A stretch of 64,000 bases of DNA from positions 1 through 64,000 of the forward strand of contig CANMWJ010000009.1 in NCBI GenBank assembly GCA_947501565.1. Reading direction: 5' to 3'. The first letter of the stretch is position 1, and every line of letters starts with the position of its first letter. The notes beneath the pieces were generated by a model, which did not search any database, was not told where the DNA came from, and saw only the letters and a list, made by a program, of their open reading frames with translations. Of this stretch, positions 45,158-54,572 are shown one piece after another. The DNA is from an uncultured Marinobacterium sp. Lineage in GTDB: Bacteria > Pseudomonadota > Gammaproteobacteria > Pseudomonadales > Balneatricaceae. The translations under genes were made by a program, and so were the position numbers.

Positions 45158-45969
45158 CTCTTACTCACTTATTATCAGTTTGTCTTCAGCTGGCTACCTG
45201 AGTCGCGCAGTGCTCTTTGGAGCGGTTCGTCCCGACTTATCGTCTTTTGCGCTATCAACAGCGACCTGAATCTGCGGGACGAGGGTTTGAAAGACATAGG
45301 GGCAAACGGATTGCCATAACAGCTAAGAGAAGGGATCGGGAAGCGCGCTGATATCGGGCTTTGAGTCGCAGATATTCAGGCGCGATGCGCAGATCGAGGT
45401 TCTTCTTTTATTGTTATGTTCAGCCTGTCGTCTCAAACGATTCAGGTCAGAGCCTTGATGCAATTTATTATTTGCTTCGAAAAACATAATGCCAAATCGT
45501 AAATATTTACGATTTCATCAGCTTTCCTTATGTTTTAAATCATTCGGCTTTAGTGGCTGGAAGAGAATGCGTGTTCGGTCGGACTGAATAGCCGGAAGTG
45601 AATGGAAGAAGAGAAGAGTTAATGTCCAACTGCGACTTTAACCTGATCAGGATCACGCAAAGGTTTCTATACCGCCCTCCCCCGCGTCCGCGATGCCTGA
45701 TGACCCTCAATGCATAACAGATCCTATCTATAGTAGGAGTAAGAACAGCTCCAATTAACGGTGGGAAGCCCACCTAAAAACATAAGCAAAACTTATATAA
45801 TCAAATATTTTTCCGAATTGTATATATATTCGGTTTATTTACACTGAATAAATCAGCGACCTATGGCGTTAGCGGGGCACTTGTTTAGGCCATACACAAA
45901 CACCCGCAGCAGCGACCGCCCAGGCGGTTAACCAGGGTCGATAAAAATAAGAAATACTCAGGTATTACA
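45158..45969. promoter_or_regulatory. 812-bp divergent control region between ridA and tctB
   Basis: No convincing gene lies here. Features I can see: a dyad TCGTCCCG/CGGGACGA (45227-45234 and 45275-45282), the 22-bp perfect palindrome at 45494-45515, and an AT-rich near-palindrome CCGAATTGTA...ATATTCGG (45813-45833) about 140 bp before tctB. The length and dyads suggest regulation of both arms. Two short frames in the gap do not look like proteins. Confidence 0.45.
45494..45515. promoter_or_regulatory. 22-bp perfect palindrome, candidate operator
   Basis: AAATCGTAAAT followed directly by its exact complement ATTTACGATTT. It lies in the middle of the divergent region between ridA-dadA and tctBAC-lysR, so it is well placed to bind a dimeric regulator. 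The LysR product encoded after tctC is one candidate, although LysR sites more often follow T-N11-A. Confidence 0.6.
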
Positions 45970-46434
45970 ATGGATAGAAGAAAAATAGACGTCGTTCTGT
46001 CGACGTTCTTGATCATCGTTTCGGTGATCATCCTGACCAACGACAATCTTGCTGAGGGTGGTGCTGAAAGCGATCTGGGCATTATGTTTCTGCCGCGCAT
46101 CGTTGCTGGCTTTATCATCATCTTTTCCGCGACAATCGCTATCCAGTCCTTCCTGAAACTGTCCCGAGGTGCAGCGTTGGAAGGCCAGGAATTGATCACC
46201 ACCGACGGTTTCTCCGGCATCTTTCTCTACGTCGGTATCTTTGTTGGCTACTGGCTGGCCGTGCCACACCTGGGCTTCATCGTAACTACACCACTGGTGA
46301 TGCTGGGTGTTGCTTACCTGCTGGGCGGTCGTAACTGGGTTCCGATCATCGCCATGTCTGTTATCACCCCCGTACTGATCTACTGCGGCTCTCGTGAGTA
46401 TCTGCGGGTTTATCTGCCAACCTGGTCGCTTTAA
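45970..46434 (+). CDS. tctB: TctB, small membrane subunit of a tripartite tricarboxylate transporter
   Basis: A 154-aa protein with four transmembrane helices and the low-conservation TctB layout: a short basic start (MDRRKIDVV), a first helix, a loop, and a final pair with LGFIVTTPLVMLGVAYLLGGR. It acts with TctA and the periplasmic binding protein TctC to import carboxylates (citrate and similar) using the sodium or proton gradient. It is the first gene of tctB-tctA-tctC-lysR, all on the plus strand, with 14 bp to tctA. Confidence 0.9.
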   Translation: MDRRKIDVVLSTFLIIVSVIILTNDNLAEGGAESDLGIMFLPRIVAGFIIIFSATIAIQSFLKLSRGAALEGQELITTDGFSGIFLYVGIFVGYWLAVPHLGFIVTTPLVMLGVAYLLGGRNWVPIIAMSVITPVLIYCGSREYLRVYLPTWSL

Positions 46435-46448
46435 GGGGAGATAACCAG

Positions 46449-47969
46449 ATGTTCGATAATATTCTTAGCGGTTTCTCAGCAATCCTGGCAGTGGGCCCCA
46501 TTCTGGGCATCATTGCAGGCGTTGTTATCGGTATCACCTTTGGTGCGATTCCGGGTATCTCATGCATCATGGCGATCGCCATCATGCTGCCGATGACCTT
46601 TTACGTTGATCCAATCATCGGTATCACCATGCTGCTGGCGGTCTATAAAGCCGGTATCTATGGCGGCTCGATCTCCGCGATCCTGATCAATACACCGGGG
46701 GCGGCGGCCTCCTTCCTGACCGCTCAGGACGGCCATGCGCTGACCAAAGCGGGTAAAGCGGGCAAAGCGCTGGATATGTCGCTGTTCGCGTCTGTTTCCG
46801 GCGAGATGCTGGCAACATTGGTACTGATTCTGGTGGCGGCTCCGATTTCTGCGATCTCGCTGCAGGCCGGTCCGATCGAGAAAGTGTTCCTGCTACTGTT
46901 CGCCTTTACGGTAATCGGCTCCATGGCGGGTGAATCCATCCCACGCGGTCTGCTCTCCTGCTGTCTGGGTATGCTGTTTGCGATGGTGGGTATGGACTCT
47001 ATCACTGGCTCTTCCCGCTTTACCTTCGGCATCGATGAATTGATCGGTGGTTTCACCTTCACGCCGATGCTGATCGGTATTCTGGTAATGCCTGAGGTGA
47101 TCAACGTGATCCGTCGCCGTAAGGTGCCGCACCACGAACTGGCGATCACCCGCTCACCGAATCCCGCGGACAACCGCATCAGCTTTGGTGAGTACAAGAA
47201 GGTGTTCCGCACCATTCTGAAATCCAGTGGTATCGGTACCTTTATCGGCGCCCTGCCGGGTCTGGGTTCCAGTACTGCAGCGTTCATCGCTTACGGCGAA
47301 GGCAAGCGCACCTCCAAGAACCCTGAGAAGTACGGCAAAGGTTCTGTGGAAGGTATCGCGGCGGCTGAGTCTGCCAACAACGCGGTCTGCGGTTCCAGCA
47401 TGATCCCGATGCTGACCCTGAGTATTCCGGGAGACGACGTGGCCGCACTGCTGATGGGTGCGTTCCTGATCCACGGCCTGACACCGGGTCCGATGATCTT
47501 CTTTGAACACACCGAGACCATCTACGCGATCTTCGCAGGCTTCCTGATCACCGATCTGTTCCTGCTGGGTATCGCCCGTTCAGGCTTCAAGTTCTTTGTG
47601 AAGATGGCATCGCTGAAGCGTTACTTCATCTTCCCATGCGTGACCGTGTTCGCCTTCACCGGTGCATTCACCGCAGGCCAGAACATGAACGACATTCTGG
47701 TGCTGATCGCCTTCACCGTTGTGGGCTACGGCATGCGAATCGTCGGACTGAACCCGGCAGTGTTCATCATCGGTTTCATCCTGACGCCGTTCCTTGAACA
47801 GAACCTGGATCAGGCATTCGCGATCGTTGGTGACGATTACGGACGATTCTTCGCTTCACCGTTCTCATGGGTGTTTATCGCACTGTCCGCATTCTTCGTT
47901 TACTCAAGCATGCGCATGAAACGAAAAGCTTCAAAAGTCCCTGCTCCGGCACAGCAAGAACCGGCCTGA
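46449..47969 (+). CDS. tctA: TctA, large permease subunit of a tripartite tricarboxylate transporter
   Basis: A 506-aa membrane protein with about 11-12 helices. TctA-family motifs include GITFGAIPGISCIMAIAIML (about residues 22-41), GIYGGSISAILINTPGAAA (about 73-91) and ALPGLGSSTAAFIAYGE (about 263-279), with repeated PG hairpins in each half. It forms the transport channel. AAGGGGAGATAACC precedes the ATG, and spacing from tctB shows cotranscription. The substrate is set by TctC and is unknown; nearby D-amino-acid genes hint at an amino-acid-derived acid. Confidence 0.95.
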   Translation: MFDNILSGFSAILAVGPILGIIAGVVIGITFGAIPGISCIMAIAIMLPMTFYVDPIIGITMLLAVYKAGIYGGSISAILINTPGAAASFLTAQDGHALTKAGKAGKALDMSLFASVSGEMLATLVLILVAAPISAISLQAGPIEKVFLLLFAFTVIGSMAGESIPRGLLSCCLGMLFAMVGMDSITGSSRFTFGIDELIGGFTFTPMLIGILVMPEVINVIRRRKVPHHELAITRSPNPADNRISFGEYKKVFRTILKSSGIGTFIGALPGLGSSTAAFIAYGEGKRTSKNPEKYGKGSVEGIAAAESANNAVCGSSMIPMLTLSIPGDDVAALLMGAFLIHGLTPGPMIFFEHTETIYAIFAGFLITDLFLLGIARSGFKFFVKMASLKRYFIFPCVTVFAFTGAFTAGQNMNDILVLIAFTVVGYGMRIVGLNPAVFIIGFILTPFLEQNLDQAFAIVGDDYGRFFASPFSWVFIALSAFFVYSSMRMKRKASKVPAPAQQEPA

Positions 47970-48076
47970 GCAGGAAAAACAGATCCTCTTTTGCGGGATC
48001 AGCCTCCCCCTTTAAACCAGGCTGATCCCGGCAAAGACCGATAAACGTAAATAAAAATAAATCGAAGGAAGTAAGT

Positions 48077-49027
48077 ATGAAGACCCCTAAAAAGACCCTG
48101 CTGAGTATTGCTACCGCACTGGCCGTGACCTTCGCTTCTGGCGCTGCACTGGCTGAATACCCTGAGAAACCGATCAAAGTAATCGTGCCTTGGGGTGCCG
48201 GTGGTGACTCCGACCTGACTACCCGTATCTGGGCTGACGCCGTAGAGAAAGAGCTGGGTGTACCTGTTGTTGTTATCAACAAAACCGGTGGCGGCGGCGT
48301 GGTTGGCACCTCTTTCGTAGCTCGCGCTAAAGCAGACGGCTACACGCTGATCAACGCTGGTCTGAGTAACATGCTGGTGACACCAAACTTCACCAAAACT
48401 CCATACAACTTCGATACGTTCCAGCCTGTTGTTAAGTTCACCTCCGTACCGCTGGCGGTTGTGGTAGCGAAAGACAGCCCGTTCAAGAACTTCGATGACT
48501 TCATCAAAGGTGCGAACAACAAGACCGTAACTCAGGGCTCCTGGGGTGCGTCTTCCTCCGGCACCATCATGGCGAACATCATCGCTAACCAGTCCGGCTA
48601 CAAAGTGAAGTACGTACACGCAAAAGGTGCGGCTGACTCCATGGTTTCCGTGGTTGGCGGTCACATCGATTCCGCAGTATCCTTCCCACCAGCGTTCGGC
48701 CCTCACGTAAAAGCTGATCGTGCCCGCGTTCTGGTAATGGACCAGAAAATGGATGCGTTCCCAGGTGTTCCAACCTTCTCTGAGTACGGCATCAAAGGCA
48801 GCTTCGGCGGCTGGTCCGGCGTATTCGCACCTAAAGGTGTACCTCAGGAAGTGGTCGACAAGCTGACTGCAGCAACCGCTAAAGTGATGAAAGACCCTGA
48901 AGTTCTGAAAGCGTACGAAAACATCGGCGCACTGGTAGATTTCCGTCACGGTCCGGATTGGATCACTGACCTGAAAGCGACCTACGCGATCTACACCGAA
49001 GAAGCTGCACGTACTAGTAAGAAGTAA
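48077..49027 (+). CDS. tctC: TctC, periplasmic binding protein of the tripartite tricarboxylate transporter
   Basis: A 316-aa Bug-type receptor with a signal peptide cleaved after AALA (about residue 24). The mature start EYPEKPIKVIVPWGAGGDSD is typical of TctC/Bug proteins, whose PWxAGG loop binds a carboxylate through water molecules. The rest has the usual two-lobe pattern up to the C-terminal helix. It follows tctA by 107 bp; the receptor is usually made in excess over the membrane subunits. A stem-loop follows the gene. Confidence 0.94.
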   Translation: MKTPKKTLLSIATALAVTFASGAALAEYPEKPIKVIVPWGAGGDSDLTTRIWADAVEKELGVPVVVINKTGGGGVVGTSFVARAKADGYTLINAGLSNMLVTPNFTKTPYNFDTFQPVVKFTSVPLAVVVAKDSPFKNFDDFIKGANNKTVTQGSWGASSSGTIMANIIANQSGYKVKYVHAKGAADSMVSVVGGHIDSAVSFPPAFGPHVKADRARVLVMDQKMDAFPGVPTFSEYGIKGSFGGWSGVFAPKGVPQEVVDKLTAATAKVMKDPEVLKAYENIGALVDFRHGPDWITDLKATYAIYTEEAARTSKK

Positions 49028-49045
49028 TCGCGAAGCATCTTCCTG

Positions 49046-49085
49046 AACGGCACCCGGCGCTGCGATCGCATCCGGGTTGCCGTTT
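49046..49085 (+). terminator. Probable terminator after tctC
   Basis: AACGGCACCCGG pairs with CCGGGTTGCCGTT (one bulge) around a 14-nt loop and runs into TTAACGC. The T run is short, so termination may be partial, leaving some read-through to the LysR gene at 49278. Confidence 0.55.
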
Positions 49086-49277
49086 AACGCTTTGCTCCTC
49101 CCCCGCAGTACCCTCTCTCACCATCGCTCCCCAAGTCTCACTTAGCTCAGGCTCTCTCAGACAACAGTTGTCAGGCCTCACAATTCCACATATAACATAA
49201 TCCAGAGCCTGCTTTTTAATAGCAGTTATAAGCTCAGTTAATATTTGTAAGCCCAATTCAGATTTAAAGGGAACGGT

Positions 49278-50222
49278 ATGAATCTAAAACAGATGGAAGC
49301 ATTTCGTGCGGTGATGCTGACCGGCTCGGTATCTCAGGCGGCCAAGCAGTTATTTCGCACCCAGCCTGCGGTCAGCATGATGATCAGCTCGCTGGAAGAT
49401 GAGATCGGCTTCCAGCTGTTCGAGCGACACAAGAAACGCCTTTACCCCACGCCGGAGGCCAACTATCTCTACAAGGAGGTAGAAGCGATCTTTAACCGTA
49501 TTCAGGACGTCAGCCAGACGGTGCAGGATATCCAGAACAAGCAGTACGGTTTCCTGCGCATCGGTTGTATGCCCGGCCCCTCCAACTTCTTTATGCCGGA
49601 TATTCTGGCGGACTTTCTGGAGGATCACCCCAAGGTTCAGGCCTCCCTGCAGACCCGTACCTCCGACGCCGTGGTCGAGTGGATCGCCTCCAACCAGTAC
49701 GATCTGGGTCTGGCGGAGATGTCCAAACACCAGTCCAATGTAGGCCGCAATCAGATGTTTGAGCTGCCCTGCGCCTGCGCCCTGCCCGCAAACCACCCCC
49801 TGGCAGATCAGGAGGTGATTACGCCAGAGATGCTGGATGGCGAACCGATGATCACACTGCATCCGGATCACATGATCTTCCACGACCTGATGCAACTGTT
49901 CGAAGCCAGCGGTCACCGCATGAACGTGCGCTTGCAGACCCGCTTCTATATTCCGGCACTGAAGTTCGTCGAACGTGGACTTGGCGTGTCGATCATTGAT
50001 CCGATCTCCGCCTACAGCTACACCACCTACGGCCGCCCCGGCAAAGTGGTATTCCGCCGTTTCCAGCCTGATGTATTCCTGCGTATCGGCATCATGTTCC
50101 CGACAGAAACACCCTCCTCGATGATCACCATGGAGTTTGCCGAACTGCTGCGTAAACGGATCGAAGATGTGGTGGACAATCCCGAGCAATTTCTGACCTG
50201 GGGCGACACACCCACAGCGTGA
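49278..50222 (+). CDS. LysR-family regulator linked to tctBAC
   Basis: A 314-aa protein with the LysR helix-turn-helix at residues 4-62 (MEAFRAVMLTGSVSQAAKQL then TQPAVSMMISSLEDEIGFQLF) and the usual two-lobe inducer domain. It lies 250 bp after tctC, same strand, after a probable partial terminator. Location suggests control of tctBAC and perhaps the divergent ridA-dadA genes; the 22-bp palindrome is a possible target. The AT-rich 49190-49277 stretch should carry its promoter. Confidence 0.9.
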   Translation: MNLKQMEAFRAVMLTGSVSQAAKQLFRTQPAVSMMISSLEDEIGFQLFERHKKRLYPTPEANYLYKEVEAIFNRIQDVSQTVQDIQNKQYGFLRIGCMPGPSNFFMPDILADFLEDHPKVQASLQTRTSDAVVEWIASNQYDLGLAEMSKHQSNVGRNQMFELPCACALPANHPLADQEVITPEMLDGEPMITLHPDHMIFHDLMQLFEASGHRMNVRLQTRFYIPALKFVERGLGVSIIDPISAYSYTTYGRPGKVVFRRFQPDVFLRIGIMFPTETPSSMITMEFAELLRKRIEDVVDNPEQFLTWGDTPTA

Positions 50223-50270
50223 TATAGTGCCGATCTCCATTAAACACTGGCCCCCAACACCTGCTCGCAG

Positions 50271-50966
50271 ATGACCACGCAACCGCTTCCCTCGCCCTGG
50301 CTTATCGCCGCCGCAGTCCTGTTCTGGATTCCGGCGCTGGGGATCGATTCTGTTGCGATCGCCCAACAGTTTGCCGACGGCCAGCTCATCACCACAATGA
50401 TGGTGTTGAGTGTTTACAGCCTGATGTTCTGGCGCTCGGACCGGGAGTTGCGGCTGAAGATGCTGGTAATGGTGCCGCTCTCCTGGCTGGGCGAAGTGCT
50501 CTGCTGCGTGGTGATGGACCTGTATGACTACCGGCTGGGTAACATCCCAATATTCGTTCCCTTTGGTCATGCGGTGATCTTCACCACCGGCGTCTGGTTA
50601 TCGCGCACGCCTGCGCTACTGAATCGCGAAGCAGTTCTAAAGCGCTGGATGCCGCTCGCATATGCGCTGCTCTTCGTGTTTGTCGCCGTCGCCCTCAACG
50701 ACACCCTCAGCGCCCTCTGCGCGATCCTTTTCTTTTTGGGTCTGCACCGGAAAAACTACTGCATTTTCTACCTGCTGATGAGTGCGCTGGTGCTCTATCT
50801 GGAACTTGTCGGCACCTGGTTTGGCAGCTGGCTCTGGGATCAGGAGGTCGGCATCCTGCACACGGTGAATCCGCCGGTTGGTGCGATGTTTATCTATATT
50901 GGCGGCGATATGTTGCTGACCAAACTCTGTGCGCCGTTTAACCAATTTTCGGGCCAAACCCGCTAA
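50271..50966 (+). CDS. Seven-helix integral membrane protein of unknown function
   Basis: A 231-aa protein with about seven hydrophobic helices and few charged loops; I do not recognise a characterised family. Acidic and aromatic residues occur within helices (for example CCVVMDLYDYRLGNIP, GHAVIFTTGVWLSR, LELVGTWFGSW). It lies 48 bp after the LysR gene and might be cotranscribed, but a link in function is not evident. The start ATG at 50271 has no strong SD. Confidence 0.65.
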   Translation: MTTQPLPSPWLIAAAVLFWIPALGIDSVAIAQQFADGQLITTMMVLSVYSLMFWRSDRELRLKMLVMVPLSWLGEVLCCVVMDLYDYRLGNIPIFVPFGHAVIFTTGVWLSRTPALLNREAVLKRWMPLAYALLFVFVAVALNDTLSALCAILFFLGLHRKNYCIFYLLMSALVLYLELVGTWFGSWLWDQEVGILHTVNPPVGAMFIYIGGDMLLTKLCAPFNQFSGQTR

Positions 50967-51097
50967 TCTCCCTCCACCATATAGATAGATCACAGCGGTC
51001 ATTGACAGCCTGAAGCCCTCGCCCTATGTTTAACAGATACATATCTGAATCCTCTTTAGATAAATCTTAAATAACCTTTAGATAAACTAATTCTGCG

Positions 51098-52000
51098 ATG
51101 GCGAAAAAAGGCGAATTCAAAGGCCAGATCAGCGACGTTGATCTGCGTATGCTACGTATCTACAAAGTGGTGGTGGAGTGTGGCGGTTTCTCTGCCGCCG
51201 AGGTGGAGCTGAACATCAGCCGCGCGGCGATCAGTATCGCCATGTCCGATCTGGAAACCCGCCTCGGTTTTCGCCTCTGCCAGCGCGGCCGCTCGGGTTT
51301 CTCCCTCACCGAAGAGGGGCAACAGATCTACAACTACACCCTGCAGCTGCTCTCCTCGATCGAGGACTTCCGCACCCAGGTGAACACCCTGCATACCCAG
51401 CTTAAGGGTGAGCTGAACATCGGTATCACCGACAACCTGGTGACCATGCCGAAGATGCTGATCACCAACGCCCTCGCCGCCCTCAAGCAGCAAGGCCCCG
51501 AGGTGATCATCAATATCCGCATGATCCCGCCCAACGATATCGAACTGGGGGTATTGGATGGCCGCTTGCACGTGGGGATCGTTCCCACGCTGCGTGCGCT
51601 GGCTGGCCTGAACTACTATCCGCTCTACGAAGAGCGTTCGAAACTCTACTGCTCCCACAACCACCCGTTGTTTGAGGTGGACGACAAAGAGATTAAGTTG
51701 GGTGAATGGGACGCGGTGGTACCGGCCTATGCCCAGACAGCGTTGATCAAAGCCTGCCATCAGGAACTGAACGCCACCGCGACCGCCACCGACCGTGAAG
51801 GTATCGCTTTCCTGATCCTCACCGGTCAGTACATCGGTTACCTGCCAGAACACCTGGCGGAACAGTGGGTGAACGCCGGTAAGATGCGCGCGATCGAACC
51901 CGACAAAAACCGCTACGAAACCGATTTCTCGGTGATCACCCGTAAGGGTGCACGCTCCAATCTAGTGTTGGAAACCTATCTGGAGCATCTGACTGGGTAG
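51098..52000 (+). CDS. LysR-family transcriptional regulator
   Basis: A 300-aa regulator with an N-terminal extension (MAKKGEFKGQISDVDL) before the HTH (RMLRIYKVVVECGGFSAAEV then SRAAISIAMSDLETRLGFRL). The inducer-binding domain is complete (LKGELNIGITDNLV, GVLDGRLHVGIVPTL). No neighbouring target gene is obvious: upstream is an unknown membrane protein and downstream a REP cluster. The upstream region is AT-rich, with several AGATAAA repeats near 51055-51090 that may be part of its promoter. Confidence 0.88.
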   Translation: MAKKGEFKGQISDVDLRMLRIYKVVVECGGFSAAEVELNISRAAISIAMSDLETRLGFRLCQRGRSGFSLTEEGQQIYNYTLQLLSSIEDFRTQVNTLHTQLKGELNIGITDNLVTMPKMLITNALAALKQQGPEVIINIRMIPPNDIELGVLDGRLHVGIVPTLRALAGLNYYPLYEERSKLYCSHNHPLFEVDDKEIKLGEWDAVVPAYAQTALIKACHQELNATATATDREGIAFLILTGQYIGYLPEHLAEQWVNAGKMRAIEPDKNRYETDFSVITRKGARSNLVLETYLEHLTG

Positions 52001-52015
52001 ATTTTTAACGGACAT

Positions 52016-52177
52016 AGTTGGGCATCGCGTTGCGATGGCCAACCTACGAACTTTGTAGGTTAGCCATTGCGCAGCAATGCCTAACAAAGCGTGGATCAAT
52101 TGGTTCTTGTTGGGAGTCGCCAACCTACAAATCTAATCGCCGTGTAGGTTGGCGACGAGCGCCAGCGACTCCCAACA
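52016..52177. repeat. Four REP-like palindromes between convergent LysR genes
   Basis: Copies at 52016-52047 (type B reverse), 52055-52086 (type B forward, with CCTAACA), 52108-52128 (type A with an internal deletion of about 13 bp, leaving TGTTGGGAGTCGCCAACCTAC) and 52144-52177 (type A forward). Two inverted pairs in tandem. The deleted copy suggests excision or replication slippage at the hairpin. Confidence 0.85.
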
Positions 52178-52194
52178 TCAACATTCCAACGAAA

Positions 52195-53091
52195 TTAAAG
52201 CGCCGCTGACACCAGCTCCTGCGCCAGCCAATCGCGGAACTGCACCACCTTTAACAACTCCGACTTATAACCCGGACAGAACAGGTAATAGGCAAAACCA
52301 CTCATCAGGCTCAAACCCAGCGGATTCACCAAACGCCCTTTACTGATCGATTCCTGCGCCAGAAAATCCGGCACCAGCCCGATACCTAGCCCCTCCTCCG
52401 CCGCTTTAATCGACATAAAGAAGTGCTCAAACCCGGCGCCGTGCTGTGCCTGCTCTCCATCCAATCCCAGCGTCGCCAGAAACTCATCCCACATACCAGG
52501 ACGGGTTACCTGAGTCAGTAGTCGATGCTGCAACAGATCCAGCGGTTGCTGAATCGCCTTACGCTCCAACAGCTCCGGTGAGGCCAGCAACAACAAACGT
52601 TCACTCAGCAACAGGCGGTGGTAATGGTTGGCCCGGTCGGGGTGCAGGCAGCGGATAGCAATATCGATCTCAGTACCGGAAAAGTCAGGCCTGCCGTCAC
52701 CGGAAAGCAGATCTACCTGCAGATTGGGATAGAGATTTTCAAACTCATGGATACGGGAGATCAGCCAGCTGCTGGTGAAGGATGGCGTCACGCTAAGCAA
52801 CAGACGTTCACGTTTCTGTTTCCCACGTTGCAGCTGCTCGGTTGCCATATCGAGGGAGTCGAGCGCCGCTGAAACAAACGGCAGATACTGCTGCCCGGCG
52901 TCGGTCAGCACAATACCATTGGCTCGTCGCTCAAACAGCCCCGTTCCCAGACGGCTTTCCAGCTGGCGGATCTGCTTACTCACCGCCCCCTGGGTTACGC
53001 ACAACTCCTCTGCAGCCGCCGTCACGCTCAGATGACGGGCAGCAGCTTCGAAGGCTTTGAGAGCATTCAGCGGGGGGAGATAGCGGCGCAT
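52195..53091 (-). CDS. LysR-family regulator divergent from the aminotransferase/BKACE genes
   Basis: A 298-aa LysR protein of the GcvA/AmpR-like group, opening with MRRYLPPLNALKAFEAAARH and HTH residues LSVTAAAEELCVTQGAVSKQ. The C-terminal inducer domain is full length (PSFTSSWLISRIHEF, DIAIR). It lies 128 bp from, and divergent to, the class III aminotransferase gene, so control of the aminotransferase-BKACE operon is very likely. Its stop is 17 bp from a REP copy. Confidence 0.9.
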   Translation of the reverse strand: MRRYLPPLNALKAFEAAARHLSVTAAAEELCVTQGAVSKQIRQLESRLGTGLFERRANGIVLTDAGQQYLPFVSAALDSLDMATEQLQRGKQKRERLLLSVTPSFTSSWLISRIHEFENLYPNLQVDLLSGDGRPDFSGTEIDIAIRCLHPDRANHYHRLLLSERLLLLASPELLERKAIQQPLDLLQHRLLTQVTRPGMWDEFLATLGLDGEQAQHGAGFEHFFMSIKAAEEGLGIGLVPDFLAQESISKGRLVNPLGLSLMSGFAYYLFCPGYKSELLKVVQFRDWLAQELVSAAL

Positions 53092-53219
53092 AGCAGGTCC
53101 TGATCAGACATTCCAAAAACTCATACCCTCGGATAATAAGTCGTTTGTCGCCAGAAGCGAAGCGCTCTTTAATACCCCCACAACAACCTGTTAACCCAAC
53201 ACTTTGATTCAGGCTCATC

Positions 53220-54572
53220 ATGTCACACGTTTTTCATCGCCATTGCCACGCAAAACTCCCAACGGCCGTGGGCGGCGAAGGTCCCTACCTCTACGACCAG
53301 TTCGGTAAAAAATACTTCGACGGCAGCTGCGGCGCCGCCGTAACCAGCCTCGGCTACGGCCATCCGCGCGTCGTTGAAGCCGTACAGCAGCAAGTCGAGT
53401 CCATGACTTTTGCTCATACTGGATTTTTCACCTCCGAACCCGCCGAACAACTGGCCGATCTACTTGCAGCACAAGCACCCGGAGAGCTGAATAAGATGTA
53501 CTACACCTCCGGCGGCTCAGAGTCGGTGGAAGCCGCACTGAAGATGGCACGCCAGTATTTCCTGGAGATCGGACAGCCTGAACGCCACCTCTATATCACC
53601 CGTCGCCAGAGCTACCACGGCAACACTCTGGGTGCACTGGGTGTAGGCGGCAATCAGTGGCGACGCGAGCCTTTCGCTGCGATTCTCGGCGACGCCCACT
53701 ATATCGATCCCTGCTACGCCTATCGGGGCCAGCAAAACGGGGAAACTGAGTTCGAATACGGCCAGCGCATGGCCAACCAGCTGGAGGAGAAGCTGCTGGA
53801 GCTGGGGCCGGAAAACGTGGCGGCGTTTGTGGCAGAGCCTGTAGTAGGCGCCACCGCAGGTGCTGTACCTGCAGTACCGGGTTATCTCAAACGCATCCGC
53901 GAGATCTGTGACCAGTACGGCATCCTGCTCATTCTGGACGAGGTGATGTGTGGCATGGGCCGCACCGGTACCCTTTTTGCCTGCGAGCAGGACAGCGTCA
54001 TACCGGATCTGCTCACCCTGGCAAAAGGCCTGGGCGCAGGTTATCAACCGATCGGTGCGGTGATGGTGCATCAGAAACTGTTCGACGCGATCTCAGACGG
54101 CAGCGGATTCTTCCAGCACGGCCACACCTATATGGGGCACCCGGTTGCCTGTGCGGCGGCACTGGCGGTACAACAGACCATTCAGGATGAGCAGTTGCTG
54201 GATAACGTAAAACGGATGGGGGATTGCCTTCGACACCACCTTTACGAATGCTTCGACCTGCACGAGCATGTAGGCGATATCCGCGGGCGTGGCCTCTTTA
54301 TCGGGCTGGAACTGGTGGCGGATCGTGACAACAAACAGCCGCTGCCAGCTGAGTCCGGCATCCATACACTGATCAAACGTAACGCGATGGAAAACGGCCT
54401 GATGTGTTACCCGATGTCCGGTACCATCAACGGACGCGACGGCCACCACATCCTGCTGGCACCGCCGTTTATTATCAACGAAACCCATGTGGCGGAGCTG
54501 GTCGAGAAACTGGGCACCGCACTGGATCTCAGCCTTGGCCAGTATTACGGGAGCATCGCTCAATGCGCATAG
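53220..54572 (+). CDS. Class III PLP-dependent aminotransferase (omega-type)
   Basis: A 450-aa fold-type I aminotransferase. The Schiff-base lysine is K269 (LTLAKGLGAGYQPI) and the pyridine-N aspartate is in ILDEVMCGMGRTG (about 238-250). GHPRVVEA, YYTSGGSESVEAALKMAR and EPVVGATAGAVP are all typical of omega- and beta-amino-acid transaminases. It overlaps the next gene (BKACE) by 10 bp, so the two are coupled. A beta-amino acid as donor would give a beta-keto acid, exactly the substrate class of BKACE. The precise substrate is unknown. Confidence 0.92.
   Translation: MSHVFHRHCHAKLPTAVGGEGPYLYDQFGKKYFDGSCGAAVTSLGYGHPRVVEAVQQQVESMTFAHTGFFTSEPAEQLADLLAAQAPGELNKMYYTSGGSESVEAALKMARQYFLEIGQPERHLYITRRQSYHGNTLGALGVGGNQWRREPFAAILGDAHYIDPCYAYRGQQNGETEFEYGQRMANQLEEKLLELGPENVAAFVAEPVVGATAGAVPAVPGYLKRIREICDQYGILLILDEVMCGMGRTGTLFACEQDSVIPDLLTLAKGLGAGYQPIGAVMVHQKLFDAISDGSGFFQHGHTYMGHPVACAAALAVQQTIQDEQLLDNVKRMGDCLRHHLYECFDLHEHVGDIRGRGLFIGLELVADRDNKQPLPAESGIHTLIKRNAMENGLMCYPMSGTINGRDGHHILLAPPFIINETHVAELVEKLGTALDLSLGQYYGSIAQCA

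Noticed and set aside
45131-45773. Short frames in the ridA-tctB gap (62 and 77 aa) as genes
   Set aside because: No SD, no hydrophobic or domain pattern, and one overlaps the ridA start; the gap looks regulatory.
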